Below the pieces are notes generated by a model that saw nothing but the letters and a program-made list of their open reading frames with translations, was not told the DNA's origin and searched no databases. Of a stretch of 49,014 nucleotides of DNA, positions 33,407 to 42,515 are shown piece after piece. The translations under genes and the position numbers were made by a program. Origin of the DNA: Metabacillus niabensis (lineage in GTDB: Bacteria > Bacillota > Bacilli > Bacillales > Bacillaceae); contig NZ_CADEPK010000298.1 in NCBI RefSeq assembly GCF_902829255.1, positions 1 to 49,014 on the forward strand, given 5' to 3'. Within the stretch, counting starts at the first letter, position 1. The number at the start of each line of letters is the position of its first letter.

Positions 33407-34266
33407 TACATTTCAACCTCCCGTTTCTTGTTGATATACACTTGTGTTAATGAAATCACGGCAACGATAATGAAGAAAATAACTGCTTTAGATTGTGCAA
33501 ACGCCATTTCTGTTTCACCAAACGCTGTTTTAAAAATTTCCATCGCAACCATTTGTGTTGAATTAAAAGGACCACCTGCAGTTAATGAAAGGTTTTGGTC
33601 ATATAGTTTAAAAGAATTCGATAATGTTAAGAACATACTAACTGTAAAAGCCGGAGCAACTAATGGAAATATCACATAACGGAATTTTTTGAAAGGGCCC
33701 GCTCCATCAATTTCAGCAGCTTCTAATAATTCTCCTGGTAGGCCTTCTAAGTAGGCAATATAGATAATCATAATATAACCTGCCATTTGCCAGCTCATTA
33801 GAATAACTAAGCCCCAAAAACCAGTTTCAGTAGTAGATAACCAGCCTTTTAACCCCTCTATTCCAAGGATATCACCGAGACCAGCAAAAACTTTAATGAA
33901 GATAAATTGCCAAATGAACCCTAGAATTAATCCACCAATTAAGTTCGGCATAAAAAAGACCGTTCTTAACAATTTACTAGATTTAATTTTTGTTGTTACA
34001 ATAAGGGCTAACCCTAAACCAATTACATTTGTAAAGATTATCGATACAACCGAAAATTTCACTGTGAACCAAAGAGATGCGAGAAATTCCTTATCCTTAA
34101 ATGCATCGATATAATTCTCAAGTCCAACAAATGAACCTACTTTAATTCCATTCCAGTCTGTAAATGAATAATAAACACCTATTAATAAGGGCACGATGAT
34201 TACTAATAATAATGCTAGTAACACCGGAGCTAAAAACAACCAGTAGGCCAAATCCCTAGTACGCAT
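33406..34266 (-). CDS. Carbohydrate ABC transporter permease (MalF-type)
   Basis: 286-aa CUT1 permease with about six membrane helices and the EAA loop LLEAAEIDGAGPFKKFRYVI. I start it at ATG 34266 (MRTRDLAYWLFLAPVL) behind GGAGGG; the open frame extends to 34389 but that part is polar, lacks a ribosome binding site and would precede the first helix unusually. It overlaps the next permease by one base. A hairpin at 34446-34480 separates it from the binding-protein gene. Confidence 0.92.
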   Translation of the reverse strand: MRTRDLAYWLFLAPVLLALLLVIIVPLLIGVYYSFTDWNGIKVGSFVGLENYIDAFKDKEFLASLWFTVKFSVVSIIFTNVIGLGLALIVTTKIKSSKLLRTVFFMPNLIGGLILGFIWQFIFIKVFAGLGDILGIEGLKGWLSTTETGFWGLVILMSWQMAGYIMIIYIAYLEGLPGELLEAAEIDGAGPFKKFRYVIFPLVAPAFTVSMFLTLSNSFKLYDQNLSLTAGGPFNSTQMVAMEIFKTAFGETEMAFAQSKAVIFFIIVAVISLTQVYINKKREVEM

Positions 34267-34445
34267 GTATAATCCCTCCACATGATGTAAATTAGAACCT
34301 TGTTCAGCAATAAATGAACGATACCATTCAAGTTCAAATTTTTTCATTTTTATTTTTTCAGCGCCCTGCACGATGAACAAGTAAGGCACTCCATAATAGA
34401 TAGCATTACTTGCCTTCCATTATGGAATGACCCACTTTTTTAATT

Positions 34446-34480
34446 AGGGGCCAGTCCCTTTTTAAAAGGAGACTGACCCT
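34446..34480 (-). terminator. Hairpin between binding-protein and permease genes
   Basis: AGGGGCCAGTCCCTTTT (34446-34462) pairs with AAAAGGAGACTGACCCT (34464-34480) with small bulges. No T run follows on the minus strand, so it may be a processing or stabilising structure rather than a terminator. It takes the same position as the hairpin at 18224-18322 in the other sugar cluster. Confidence 0.5.
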
Positions 34481-34504
34481 AGCAAATCTCATTTCTACTT
34501 ACAT

Positions 34505-35815
34505 TTATTCGGCTCTTGCTTCTTCCCATTGCTTTTTAGAATCGTTGATGATGTCATCCCATGATGCTTCTTCAAGTAAATATTTTTGGATATTTGCTCC
34601 AAGAACATTTTGCGCCCAGTTCAATGGATAACCACTGAATGTCCAGCCAATTGTTTTTCCAGCTTCTGAGTATTCATAAACTGCTTTTGATAATGGATCA
34701 CTAATTTTTGATGCATCATACCCTTCATATGCAGGAACGAATTTGAAATCGTTTATTACAACTTCTTTTCCTTCGTCAGATGTATATAACCAATCTAAAA
34801 ACTTGCTTGCTTCCTCTACAACCTTTTTATCCTTTTGGCTATTTACAGCCCAGTACATTGGTACGCCAACAGGAATAGAATCTTCTTTGTAGCCTGGAAC
34901 AGGAATTGGTAAGAAATCAACCTTGCTGTTAGCTAGCTCTTCATCAATGCCAGCGATAGAGCCATATACCCAGTTACCTTGTTGAATAATCGCAACTTTA
35001 CCAGTTGAGAATAATTCTTCAACTTGTTGAGAATAATCAAGGCTTACTGTAGGTTGTACAGAATATTTGTTTTGTAAATCAACGAATGCCTTCATTGCAT
35101 CGCTATATTCAAAGCCAATTGTTTTCGATTCAAATGCTTTTGTTACGTTTCCATCAAATTCAGGTGAAATAAATGCATTTGCTAAATGCTGACCAGTTAC
35201 CCAAGTTTCTTTTGCTGGTAATGCGAATACAGCATCAAGATCAAGGTCACCTTTTTTCTCATCTAACGTTTTTACAGCAGCTTCTAATGAAGCCATATCT
35301 TTAATATCATCAGGATTAATCCCTGCTTTTTCAAAAATTTCTGTATTGTAGATTAAACCATATCCTTCTTGGTTAAATGGTAATCCTAAAACTTTACCAT
35401 CTTTTGTCACTCCATCAAGTGTACCTTCAAGCGCTGCACCTGCAGCCTTTGTATTTGTTAAATCAGCTAGGTTATCTTCCCAGTCAATAACATCAGTTGG
35501 TCCACCAATGTTGAAGATTGCTGGTTCATCACCAGATGCAAATTTTGATCTTAATGCTGCACCGTAATCTTCTCCACCACCAACAGTTTGAATGTTAATT
35601 TTCACACCAGGATTTGCTTCTTCATATTGCTTTGCTACATCTTCGAACTGATCCTTAAACTCAACTTTGAATTGAAACACATCTAATGTGACTTTATCTC
35701 CATCTGAGCCACCATCTCCCGAACCAGCATCATCAGAAGAAGAGCAGCCAGTTAATACAACGCTTACAAGAAATAAAATAGAGAAAAGCCCTAAAAAGAA
35801 TTTCTTTTTACCCAT
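34505..35815 (-). CDS. Sugar-binding lipoprotein of an ABC importer
   Basis: 436-aa family 1 solute-binding protein. A lipoprotein signal (MGKKKFFLGLFSILF to VVLTGC) puts lipidated Cys24 before a Ser/Asp/Gly-rich linker. GKVAIIQQGNWVYGSI and GWTFSGYPLNWAQ are in keeping with sugar binding. ATG 35815 has GGGGG as ribosome binding site. It is the first gene of the alpha-glucoside importer, under a promoter with two operator-like sites. The specific sugar is inferred from the GH13 enzyme to be a malto- or isomalto-oligosaccharide. Confidence 0.92.
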   Translation of the reverse strand: MGKKKFFLGLFSILFLVSVVLTGCSSSDDAGSGDGGSDGDKVTLDVFQFKVEFKDQFEDVAKQYEEANPGVKINIQTVGGGEDYGAALRSKFASGDEPAIFNIGGPTDVIDWEDNLADLTNTKAAGAALEGTLDGVTKDGKVLGLPFNQEGYGLIYNTEIFEKAGINPDDIKDMASLEAAVKTLDEKKGDLDLDAVFALPAKETWVTGQHLANAFISPEFDGNVTKAFESKTIGFEYSDAMKAFVDLQNKYSVQPTVSLDYSQQVEELFSTGKVAIIQQGNWVYGSIAGIDEELANSKVDFLPIPVPGYKEDSIPVGVPMYWAVNSQKDKKVVEEASKFLDWLYTSDEGKEVVINDFKFVPAYEGYDASKISDPLSKAVYEYSEAGKTIGWTFSGYPLNWAQNVLGANIQKYLLEEASWDDIINDSKKQWEEARAE

Positions 35816-35853
35816 CTTAATACCCCCGTATATTTATTTTGTGCATCAATCAA

Positions 35854-36042
35854 GGAAAACGATTGCACTAACAAGCAATATAAACGAATTGTTCTACATA
35901 TTAATCCCCGAAAATAACTGAATTTTCTACATTATTCTCGCTTATATTTAATATGTATACGTCTACATTTGTGCAACTATTTGCGAAATCGTTTGCACTT
36001 AACTTGCAAATAAAATATATCATAGAAAATAGGTTTGTACAA
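35854..36042 (-). promoter_or_regulatory. Promoter of the alpha-glucoside importer with two LacI/CcpA-type operators
   Basis: On the minus strand TTGTAC (36042-36037) and TATATT (36019-36014), 17 bp apart, form a good promoter. Two related sites follow: GTGCAAACGATTTCG (35997-35983) just past the expected start point and GTGCAATCGTTTTCC (35868-35854) 130 bp further on. Both share GTGCAANCGNTTTC, close to a cre core but with C where cre has A/T, so they may belong to the adjacent LacI protein. The rest of 36043-36209 shows nothing. Confidence 0.55.
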
Positions 36043-36209
36043 TATTATTTTTATATTTTTCTAGATACTTTTTCTTATATAGTGATGAAGAGCTTGTTCT
36101 TTATCCAGCTGATATGCTCTAATAACCCTTTGAGAACAGGGCTACTAATCGCTTTATATGAAGAGTCTAAAGTAACAATTTCACTTTATAATGTGAGGAA
36201 TGCAAAATA

Positions 36210-36252
36210 AAAAGCCTCGATTAAAGGTCAATACCCTTTAGCCGAGGCTTTT
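36210..36252 (-). terminator. Terminator of the qox operon
   Basis: AAAAGCCTCG (36210-36219) pairs perfectly with CGAGGCTTTT (36243-36252); a T run lies on each strand, so it can work in both directions. It is 45 bp beyond qoxD. Confidence 0.8.
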
Positions 36253-36296
36253 ATTAGTAACTTTAGAAAGTCATCTCTCAGTCGATTCTATATTTA

Positions 36297-36593
36297 TTAG
36301 TGCATTGATGTCATAACCCAAACGGAACCGACAACAATAACAAGTGCAATAAATGTAGCTGATAGCATTTTACCTACTTGCCATCCACCTTCACCTTCTG
36401 TTACGTGCATGAACATAAATAACTGAATCGCAGCTTGTAAAAATGCAAGTACAAAAACGATAACAATGATTGTGTTCATTGCTAAGCCTGCATCAAGTCC
36501 AACCCATACTGCTAGGAAAGTTAGGCCAACTGAAAGTAAAAATCCGATAATTTGCATCCATGGAAAATGGTGATTATTTGCTTTACTACTCAT
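36297..36593 (-). CDS. qoxD: Cytochrome aa3 quinol oxidase subunit IV
   Basis: 98-aa membrane protein with three helices (about 12-33, 40-62, 72-95), typical of COX4_pro/QoxD. FPWMQIIGFLLSVGLTFLAVW at its start and FMFMHVTEGEGGWQ in the second loop are family features. I start it at ATG 36593 behind GGTGGGA; it overlaps the qoxC stop codon (ATGA), showing coupling. A non-catalytic subunit thought to help assembly of the heme-copper oxidase. Last gene of the operon. Confidence 0.93.
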   Translation of the reverse strand: MSSKANNHHFPWMQIIGFLLSVGLTFLAVWVGLDAGLAMNTIIVIVFVLAFLQAAIQLFMFMHVTEGEGGWQVGKMLSATFIALVIVVGSVWVMTSMH

Positions 36594-37207
36594 GATCCCA
36601 CCATCCCTAATAGGTATACACCAGTAAAGACGAAAATCCATACAAAGTCTAAAAAGTGCCAGTATAAACTTGAGATAAATACCTTTTTAGCTGTATCTGG
36701 TGTTAAACCTCTACTTTTTATTTGTAAAAGAATTAATGTAATCCAGCAAATCCCGATAGATACGTGAAGTCCATGTGTACCTGTTAAGAAATAAAAGCTA
36801 GACCAGTATGCATTCGTACCGATTGTTGCACCTTCATGAACAAGGTGAACAAACTCTTCAATTTCTAAATATAAAAATCCTAAACCGAACAATAATGTAA
36901 TAATTGTCCAAATGACCATTGACTTTGTATTGTTTCTTCTCATTTCATGAATAGCTAAGCCACTCGTAAAACTACTTGTTAACAAAAGTAATGTCATGAT
37001 CATTGTATTCTTCAAGTCGAATAGCTCACCAGGCAGAGGACCTCCGCCTGTGTTGCCATTTAGTACAAAAAATGTTGCAAAGATTGTTGCAAATAATGCC
37101 ATTTCAGCGCCCAAGAAGACCCAGAATCCAAATATATTCAATCTACCAATACTAGATTGATATTCCAAGGGCGTGTTAGGACTCATATTACTATTTACTT
37201 GTGCCAT
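36590..37207 (-). CDS. qoxC: Cytochrome aa3 quinol oxidase subunit III
   Basis: 205-aa integral membrane protein with five helices. IFGFWVFLGAEMALFATIFATF and FYFLTGTHGLHVSIGI are the subunit III signatures. I start it at ATG 37207, because AGGAGG is correctly placed; the longer frame to 37273 overlaps the end of qoxB, where its residues read as the qoxB reverse-frame neighbour. It lies between qoxB and qoxD with tight spacing. Confidence 0.95.
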   Translation of the reverse strand: MAQVNSNMSPNTPLEYQSSIGRLNIFGFWVFLGAEMALFATIFATFFVLNGNTGGGPLPGELFDLKNTMIMTLLLLTSSFTSGLAIHEMRRNNTKSMVIWTIITLLFGLGFLYLEIEEFVHLVHEGATIGTNAYWSSFYFLTGTHGLHVSIGICWITLILLQIKSRGLTPDTAKKVFISSLYWHFLDFVWIFVFTGVYLLGMVGS

Positions 37208-37211
37208 AAAC

Positions 37212-39170
37212 TCACGCCTCCTTATTCTGTTCTGTTTGTATAATTTCTTCCACGCTGACATAGAATCCTTCATCTTCTTTATGAGAACGTAATGAACGTA
37301 ATGCCATGCATGCTAAAATTCCGATACCGCCAAGAATTGCCATCCACCACAATTTGAATACTAGACCAAATCCTGCAATAAAGAAGAATACACAGATGAC
37401 AAAAGGTGTACCCGCATTGCTTGGCATATGAATTGGTTTATATTCAACTTTTTCCTTCTTACCTGCTTTTTTCTCTTGTTTCATTAACCAGAAAGCGTCA
37501 AGTCCTTTTACTTCTGGTGTTACCGCAAAGTTATAGTGTGGTGCAACAGCTGATGATGTTGCCCATTCTAATGTACGGCCAACACCCCATGGATCGCCTG
37601 AAGTTTCACGTTTTGAATAACGGAAGCTGTAGTATACGTTATATACAAGAATAATAAAGGCAACACCCATTAAGAGACCACCGATTGTTGATACAACGTT
37701 TAGTCCAGTCCAGCCATCTTCAGGTCCGTATGTGTAAATACGTCTTGGCATACCGTCGAAACCTAATAAGAATTGTGGTAAGAAACATACATTAAATCCG
37801 ATATTGAATAACCAGAATACCCATTTTCCTAATCGTTCGTTTAATTTATGACCGAACATTTTTGGATACCAGAATACGAATCCAGCAAAACAAGCATATA
37901 CAGTACCACAAATTAATGTGTAATGGAAGTGAGCTACTAGGAAGTAACTGTTATGGTATTGGAAGTCAGCTGCTGCCATACCAAGCATTACCCCTGTTAC
38001 CCCTCCGATAAGGAATGTCGGAATAAACCCTACAGACCATAACATCGGAACTGTAAATTCAATTTTCCCTTTATAAAGGGTTAATAACCAGTTAAAGATT
38101 TTAATACCGGTTGGAATCGCAATCGCCATCGTCGTAATCGAGAACACTGAGTTAACTGCAGCAGAGCCACCCATTGTAAAGAAGTGGTGAACCCAAACTA
38201 ACATACTTAAGAATGAAATCGATACGATTGAAACAACCATTGATTTATAACCAAATAATGTTTTCTTCGCAAATGTTGCAAAGATTTCAGAGAAAATACC
38301 AAACGCTGGTAAAATAACGATATATACTTCAGGATGTCCCCAAATCCAGAATAGGTTTGCCCAAAGCATCGGCATACCACCATCAGCCATTGTAAAGAAA
38401 TGTGAGCCGAACAATCGGTCAAATGTCATTAAGGCTAATGTAACAGTTAATACCGGGAATGCAAACACGATAATAAATGCTGTAATTAATCCTGTCCAAG
38501 TAAACATTGGCATTCTCATTAATGTCATACCTGGAGCACGCATTTTAATAATTGTTACGATAAAGTTAATACCTGTAAGTAACGTTCCGATACCAGATAT
38601 TTGCAGACCGAGTAGGTAATAGTTAATACCTGGCCCTGAGCTACCTTCAATAGCTAATGGAGCATAGTTCGTCCAACCTGCATCTGGTGATCCACCGAAC
38701 ACGAAGGAAATATTAAAAAGAATCGCTCCAAAGAAAAATGCCCAAAAGCTTAGTGCGTTCAAATAAGGGAATGCAACGTCTCTAGCTCCAATTTGGAGTG
38801 GAATAACAACGTTCATTAATCCCATAATAAATGGCATTGCCATGAAAATAATCATGATCGTACCATGTGTTGTAAAAATTTCATTATAGTGCTGTGATGT
38901 TAAAAATTCATTATTAGGAACTGTTAGTTGAGCTCTCATTAATAATGCATCGACACCACCACGGAATAACATAATAACCGCCGCGATAATGTACATAATT
39001 CCAATTTTCTTATGGTCTACTGTTGTTAACCATTCTGTCCAAAGCCATTTCCACTTTTTAAAATAAGTAAGAATGAACACTATCGCAATCATTGTTAAAA
39101 CAATGGAAATGTTCGCTCCGATAAGCATTGGATCATTAAGGATTAAATTATCCTTTATAAAATCAAACAT
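37212..39170 (-). CDS. qoxB: Cytochrome aa3 quinol oxidase subunit I
   Basis: 652-aa heme-copper oxidase catalytic subunit. Conserved parts: [16 protein letters not shown] with a heme-a His, [17 protein letters not shown] with CuB His and cross-linked Tyr, WVHHFFTMG with the two further CuB His, and [12 protein letters not shown] with heme ligands. It reduces O2 to water with electrons from menaquinol and pumps protons. ATG 39170 has GGGGAGGA. The subunit II partner lacks a CuA site (see qoxA), so this is a quinol rather than a cytochrome c oxidase. Confidence 0.97.
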   Translation of the reverse strand: MFDFIKDNLILNDPMLIGANISIVLTMIAIVFILTYFKKWKWLWTEWLTTVDHKKIGIMYIIAAVIMLFRGGVDALLMRAQLTVPNNEFLTSQHYNEIFTTHGTIMIIFMAMPFIMGLMNVVIPLQIGARDVAFPYLNALSFWAFFFGAILFNISFVFGGSPDAGWTNYAPLAIEGSSGPGINYYLLGLQISGIGTLLTGINFIVTIIKMRAPGMTLMRMPMFTWTGLITAFIIVFAFPVLTVTLALMTFDRLFGSHFFTMADGGMPMLWANLFWIWGHPEVYIVILPAFGIFSEIFATFAKKTLFGYKSMVVSIVSISFLSMLVWVHHFFTMGGSAAVNSVFSITTMAIAIPTGIKIFNWLLTLYKGKIEFTVPMLWSVGFIPTFLIGGVTGVMLGMAAADFQYHNSYFLVAHFHYTLICGTVYACFAGFVFWYPKMFGHKLNERLGKWVFWLFNIGFNVCFLPQFLLGFDGMPRRIYTYGPEDGWTGLNVVSTIGGLLMGVAFIILVYNVYYSFRYSKRETSGDPWGVGRTLEWATSSAVAPHYNFAVTPEVKGLDAFWLMKQEKKAGKKEKVEYKPIHMPSNAGTPFVICVFFFIAGFGLVFKLWWMAILGGIGILACMALRSLRSHKEDEGFYVSVEEIIQTEQNKEA

Positions 39171-39187
39171 GAGCAGTTCCTCCCCTC

Positions 39188-40174
39188 TTAGTGGTGATGA
39201 TGATGACTAGAACTATCGTCTGTATGTGTTTCTACATCTTTTACTGGCTCTAGTTCATCTAGGTCAACCTTTTCTTCATGACCATGTTTATTTTGTTCGA
39301 TTCCGTATTTCTCACGAACTTTTAATGCATATACACCTGAATCGATTCCATGATCAACGAAATCTAAATGTGTTGATGAAAACGTCATTTCGTCAACTGT
39401 TCCAGGTATCATTAATTTTTCGTATGTTTCTTCTGTTAATTTTTCTCCATTTTCTTGAGTATCCTTCACCCAAGCTTCATACTCATCTTCTTTAAGAGCA
39501 TGGAATTCAAACTCATGGTCTGCCATTTCTTGACCAGTAAAGTTTGAGTTACGACCTTCATATGTTCCTGGCTCATCTGCTTGTAAGTATAGTTCATTTA
39601 CCATTCCTGGCATTCCATACACTTGACCACCGATTTGCGGTACCCAAAATGAACTCATTGAATCAGCAGATGTAATTTTGAAGAGAACAGGACGATCCTC
39701 TGGAACATTAACATAGTTAACTGTTTCAATATTCTCCTCAGGATAAGAGAAAATCCACTTCCAGTCAGCTGATGTTGCATGAATAACGATCGGTTCAATA
39801 TGAGCCGTTTCTTTTGGTGGCTCTTTTAATTCATAAAGCGCCTTAACAGTTGGAATAGAAAGCAGAACAACGATAATAATCGGAATTATTGTCCAGATAA
39901 TTTCCAATTTTGTGCTACCGTGCATGTTCGGTTCATAATCTTTATCCCCTCTGCCTTTACGGTCTCTAAATTTCACAATCACAAAGGTAAACAAGACGTA
40001 AACAACTACCATAATTCCAATCATGAAGTAGATTGATAGCATAATTAAGTCACGTAATGTTTCTGCATTTGGACCTTTCGGGTCAAATATCGCCATTTCG
40101 CTACATCCACTTAAAACCATAACAAATAATAGCCCTGTAACTAACATAAAAAATGGCTTCATTTTTTTGAACAT
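39188..40174 (-). CDS. qoxA: Cytochrome aa3 quinol oxidase subunit II, lipoprotein
   Basis: 328 aa. A lipoprotein signal ends VLSGC (Cys24); two membrane helices (about 42-65 and 93-110) follow, then an extracytoplasmic cupredoxin domain ([20 protein letters not shown]). The Cys-x3-Cys copper-A ligands of cytochrome c oxidases are absent, as expected for a quinol oxidase. The C-terminal tail is long, acidic and ends in SSSHHHHH. The ribosome binding site is AAAGGATGGTG before ATG 40174. First gene of the operon, about 280 bp from the predicted promoter at 40457-40485. Confidence 0.95.
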   Translation of the reverse strand: MFKKMKPFFMLVTGLLFVMVLSGCSEMAIFDPKGPNAETLRDLIMLSIYFMIGIMVVVYVLFTFVIVKFRDRKGRGDKDYEPNMHGSTKLEIIWTIIPIIIVVLLSIPTVKALYELKEPPKETAHIEPIVIHATSADWKWIFSYPEENIETVNYVNVPEDRPVLFKITSADSMSSFWVPQIGGQVYGMPGMVNELYLQADEPGTYEGRNSNFTGQEMADHEFEFHALKEDEYEAWVKDTQENGEKLTEETYEKLMIPGTVDEMTFSSTHLDFVDHGIDSGVYALKVREKYGIEQNKHGHEEKVDLDELEPVKDVETHTDDSSSHHHHH

Positions 40175-40456
40175 CTATGTTCACCATCCTTTCAAGACAA
40201 GTCATAATACAAATAGAAAATTTCATGTAAGATTTATATCACCTACATATATTAACAAATGAATAGAAAAACGAAACTCTTGAAATCTATTTTTCAGCAA
40301 TTTTTCACCAATTTTCGAAATTTAGACGAAGTTTCTTCACAAATTCTCAACAAATTTGGAAAAGAATTTATTGTTTGGAAGATTAATTGGTTTCGAATTC
40401 CTTTATTTTCACCATTAATATCATTAGATGAAAAAAATCTCCTTCCAGAAAAGTAT

Positions 40457-40485
40457 ATTACCATAATGTGAAAAAGATCACAAAC
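40457..40485 (-). promoter_or_regulatory. Predicted qox promoter overlapping a Rex/Fnr-type palindrome
   Basis: On the minus strand TTGTGA (40485-40480) and TAATAT (40462-40457) are 17 bp apart. The perfect palindrome TGTGA-N6-TCACA (40469-40484) covers the -35 box and part of the spacer. That pattern fits both the redox sensor Rex (TTGTGAA-N4-TTCACAA type) and Fnr, and the position suggests repression. The roughly 275-nt leader to qoxA (40175-40450) holds nothing else I recognise. Confidence 0.6.
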
Positions 40486-40522
40486 TATTTCTTTTATTTT
40501 CGTTTGGGAAAATTGGCCAAAT

Positions 40523-40596
40523 AAAAAAATGGCTCCTTCGAAACTGCAAATCCCTCGCAATAATGATGAGGGACTGTCCCCAAAAGAAACCATTTT
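40523..40596 (-). terminator. Terminator after the ybaK gene
   Basis: AAAATGG (40526-40532) pairs with CCATTTT (40590-40596), enclosing CCCTC/GAGGG, and on the minus strand is followed by seven T. It ends the YbaK-type gene transcript just ahead of the qox promoter. Confidence 0.5.
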
Positions 40597-40688
40597 CTTA
40601 ATCAAAATGAACTTTTTTTGAACAAATTCTTGCTTATATTTCAAACGTATATTTTGGCCTATTTAGCAACTGAAAAATATTATAAATT

Positions 40689-41159
40689 TTATTTTATTAA
40701 ATCAACATATTTTGCATTCACAACACCTACTAAATCATTAGGGCTCAATTCGATTTGAAATCCAATTTTTCCGCCGCTTACAATGACTTTTTCCAATAAT
40801 GCTGCTCGTTTATCGATATAGGTCGGATATATTTTTTTCATACCGATCGGAGAACAGCCTCCCCTTATGTAGCCTGTTTCTTTTAAAAGGTCCTTAACTG
40901 CTACCATCTCGAGCCTTTTTTCTCCAGCTGCCTTTGCCGCTTTTTTTAAATCAAGCTCCTCTGCGACTGGAATAACAAAGACATAAATGGACTTGTCCCA
41001 TCTAGCAACAAGTGTTTTATAAACCATATCAACTGGCTTATTTATTTTTTTTCCGACAGCTACCCCATTTATTTCACCATCATCAACCTCATATGTGATG
41101 ATTTCATACATGATCTTTTTTGAATCAAGCAGTCTCATCCCATTCGTTTTCCCTTTCAT
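40689..41159 (-). CDS. ybaK: YbaK-type Cys-tRNA(Pro) deacylase
   Basis: 156 aa. It removes cysteine mischarged on tRNA-Pro by prolyl-tRNA synthetase. YbaK/EbsC features: KTNGMRLLDSKKIMYEI at the start, VYKTLVARWDKSIYVFVIP, the catalytic lysine context KAAKAAGEKRLEM and GYIRGGCSPIGMKK, then a hydrophobic C-terminal strand set. Cytosolic. ATG 41159 has AAAGGATG. It is alone on its transcript, between qox and an AraC regulator. Confidence 0.93.
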   Translation of the reverse strand: MKGKTNGMRLLDSKKIMYEIITYEVDDGEINGVAVGKKINKPVDMVYKTLVARWDKSIYVFVIPVAEELDLKKAAKAAGEKRLEMVAVKDLLKETGYIRGGCSPIGMKKIYPTYIDKRAALLEKVIVSGGKIGFQIELSPNDLVGVVNAKYVDLIK

Positions 41160-41232
41160 ATCACGTCATCCTTTCAGAACACTAAAAGTTTCTAGTTTTT
41201 TTGCGTTCTATTGACTTAGCAGTAGCCTCCAC

Positions 41233-42060
41233 TTATGTTTTTTGCTTCTTCTTCCGATAATTCAAAGGTGATACACCATTCACCTTTTTAAATATTTTTG
41301 AAAACAATAATGGGTCAGTGTAACCGACTGAACGTGAAATATCACCTATCGATAGCTCCTTCTTATCAAGCAGCTCTTTTGCCTTCGAAATTCGATAATG
41401 CACGATATATTCCTGAATACTTAATTGTGTTGTTTCTTTAAAAATTGAGCTTAAGTAGCTTCGATTTAAACCAATCACAGAAGCAATTTCTGTTACGGTA
41501 ATCTTACTAGCATAGTTGGTACAAATGAAATCAAGAACTTGTTTCACATATTCCTTTTTCTTATTTCCAGATGTTTTTAACGAATCTAGTTTAGTATTAC
41601 ACTCAATTAATGCTGACAAAAGGATATACAGATAGCCTAACCCCATTAATTCACCATTCTTTTCAACATTTTTTACATTACACATTTTTTCAAATTGCTC
41701 TTCGAAAAATCCATCTTTCGTATAAGATAAAATGGGATTCTCTTGAGTTAAATTTGCTTCCTTTAAAAACTGATCTGCTTTTTCGCCATTAAACCCTACC
41801 CAATAATAATGCCAAGGGTCTTTTTTATCAGCCTGATAAAAGGTTACAGCATCTGGACATATTAAAAAACCCTGTCCTCGTTTTAATTCATACAGATGCT
41901 CGCCGACACGAAAGCTTCCCTTTCCTTTTGTTATGTAATGAATTAAATAATAGTCCCGTATCGCAGGTCCAAAATAATGACCTGGTGAACACTGTTCAAA
42001 TCCGAACTGATTAAGATACAGGTCTTTTGTAGGTAAGCTCTTTGAAATATATTGAATCAA
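41233..42060 (-). CDS. AraC-family transcriptional regulator
   Basis: 275 aa. Residues about 20-100 form a cupin with YLIHYITKGKGSFRV; the last 100 residues hold two helix-turn-helix motifs (ITVTEIASVIGLNRSYLSSIF, and ISRSVGYTDPLLFSKIFKKVNG separately). The start is TTG 42060 behind GGGGGAG. It is divergent from the J-like membrane protein gene and close to the mannan genes, so it may control manno-oligosaccharide use, but no target site is recognised. It is not closely related to the AraC protein at 10475-11386 beyond the family level. Confidence 0.9.
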   Translation of the reverse strand: MIQYISKSLPTKDLYLNQFGFEQCSPGHYFGPAIRDYYLIHYITKGKGSFRVGEHLYELKRGQGFLICPDAVTFYQADKKDPWHYYWVGFNGEKADQFLKEANLTQENPILSYTKDGFFEEQFEKMCNVKNVEKNGELMGLGYLYILLSALIECNTKLDSLKTSGNKKKEYVKQVLDFICTNYASKITVTEIASVIGLNRSYLSSIFKETTQLSIQEYIVHYRISKAKELLDKKELSIGDISRSVGYTDPLLFSKIFKKVNGVSPLNYRKKKQKT

Positions 42061-42398
42061 CTACAGCTCCCCCTCATCACCCTTTTATTATCTAGCATTT
42101 TACAATAAATAGCATATTTTCATCTATATTATTTTGTAGATACAATAAACGAGTTTAAAAAAAAAGAAATTAATGTGGACTAGTAGTAAGTCAGCTCCTT
42201 AATTATAATCCATCCTATATAACAACCTATGTTATAATAATTGATAGGTTTGAACTAAATAGAGTACAAGCGCCTCGTTCAGCACTGGCAAGTAAAAGAC
42301 ATATTGGAAATGAGCATTGACATCAAAACGTTGTACAAATTTTTATCATTTCTTACTTTAAAAAATTTTCAAAAAAACTAGGCGAGACTAACAATCAG

Positions 42399-42436
42399 TG
42401 AAATCGCTTACCTTTCTGGGAATTACCTTATATAAT
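42399..42436 (+). promoter_or_regulatory. Predicted cre site and promoter upstream of the J-like gene
   Basis: TGAAATCGCTTACC (42399-42412) matches 13 of 14 positions of the cre core TGWNANCGNTNWCA. It overlaps the -35 region (TTACCT, 42408-42413) of a TATAAT -10 box (42431-42436), 17 bp apart. CcpA bound there would block the promoter. The rest of the 443-bp divergent gap (42061-42515) shows nothing certain. Confidence 0.5.
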
Positions 42437-42515
42437 ACATATATAGATTTAACAAACTATTTAAATACAATCAACACTGCATGAACAACAATAGGTAGAA
42501 GGAGTGAGCATTTTC

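Noticed and set aside
35953-36210. 85-aa plus-strand frame before the qox terminator
   Set aside because: It starts inside the importer promoter and operator region, has no ribosome binding site and ends in the terminator stem.
40294-40644. 116-aa minus-strand frame upstream of qoxA
   Set aside because: It spans the predicted qox promoter and the ybaK terminator; composition is low-complexity.
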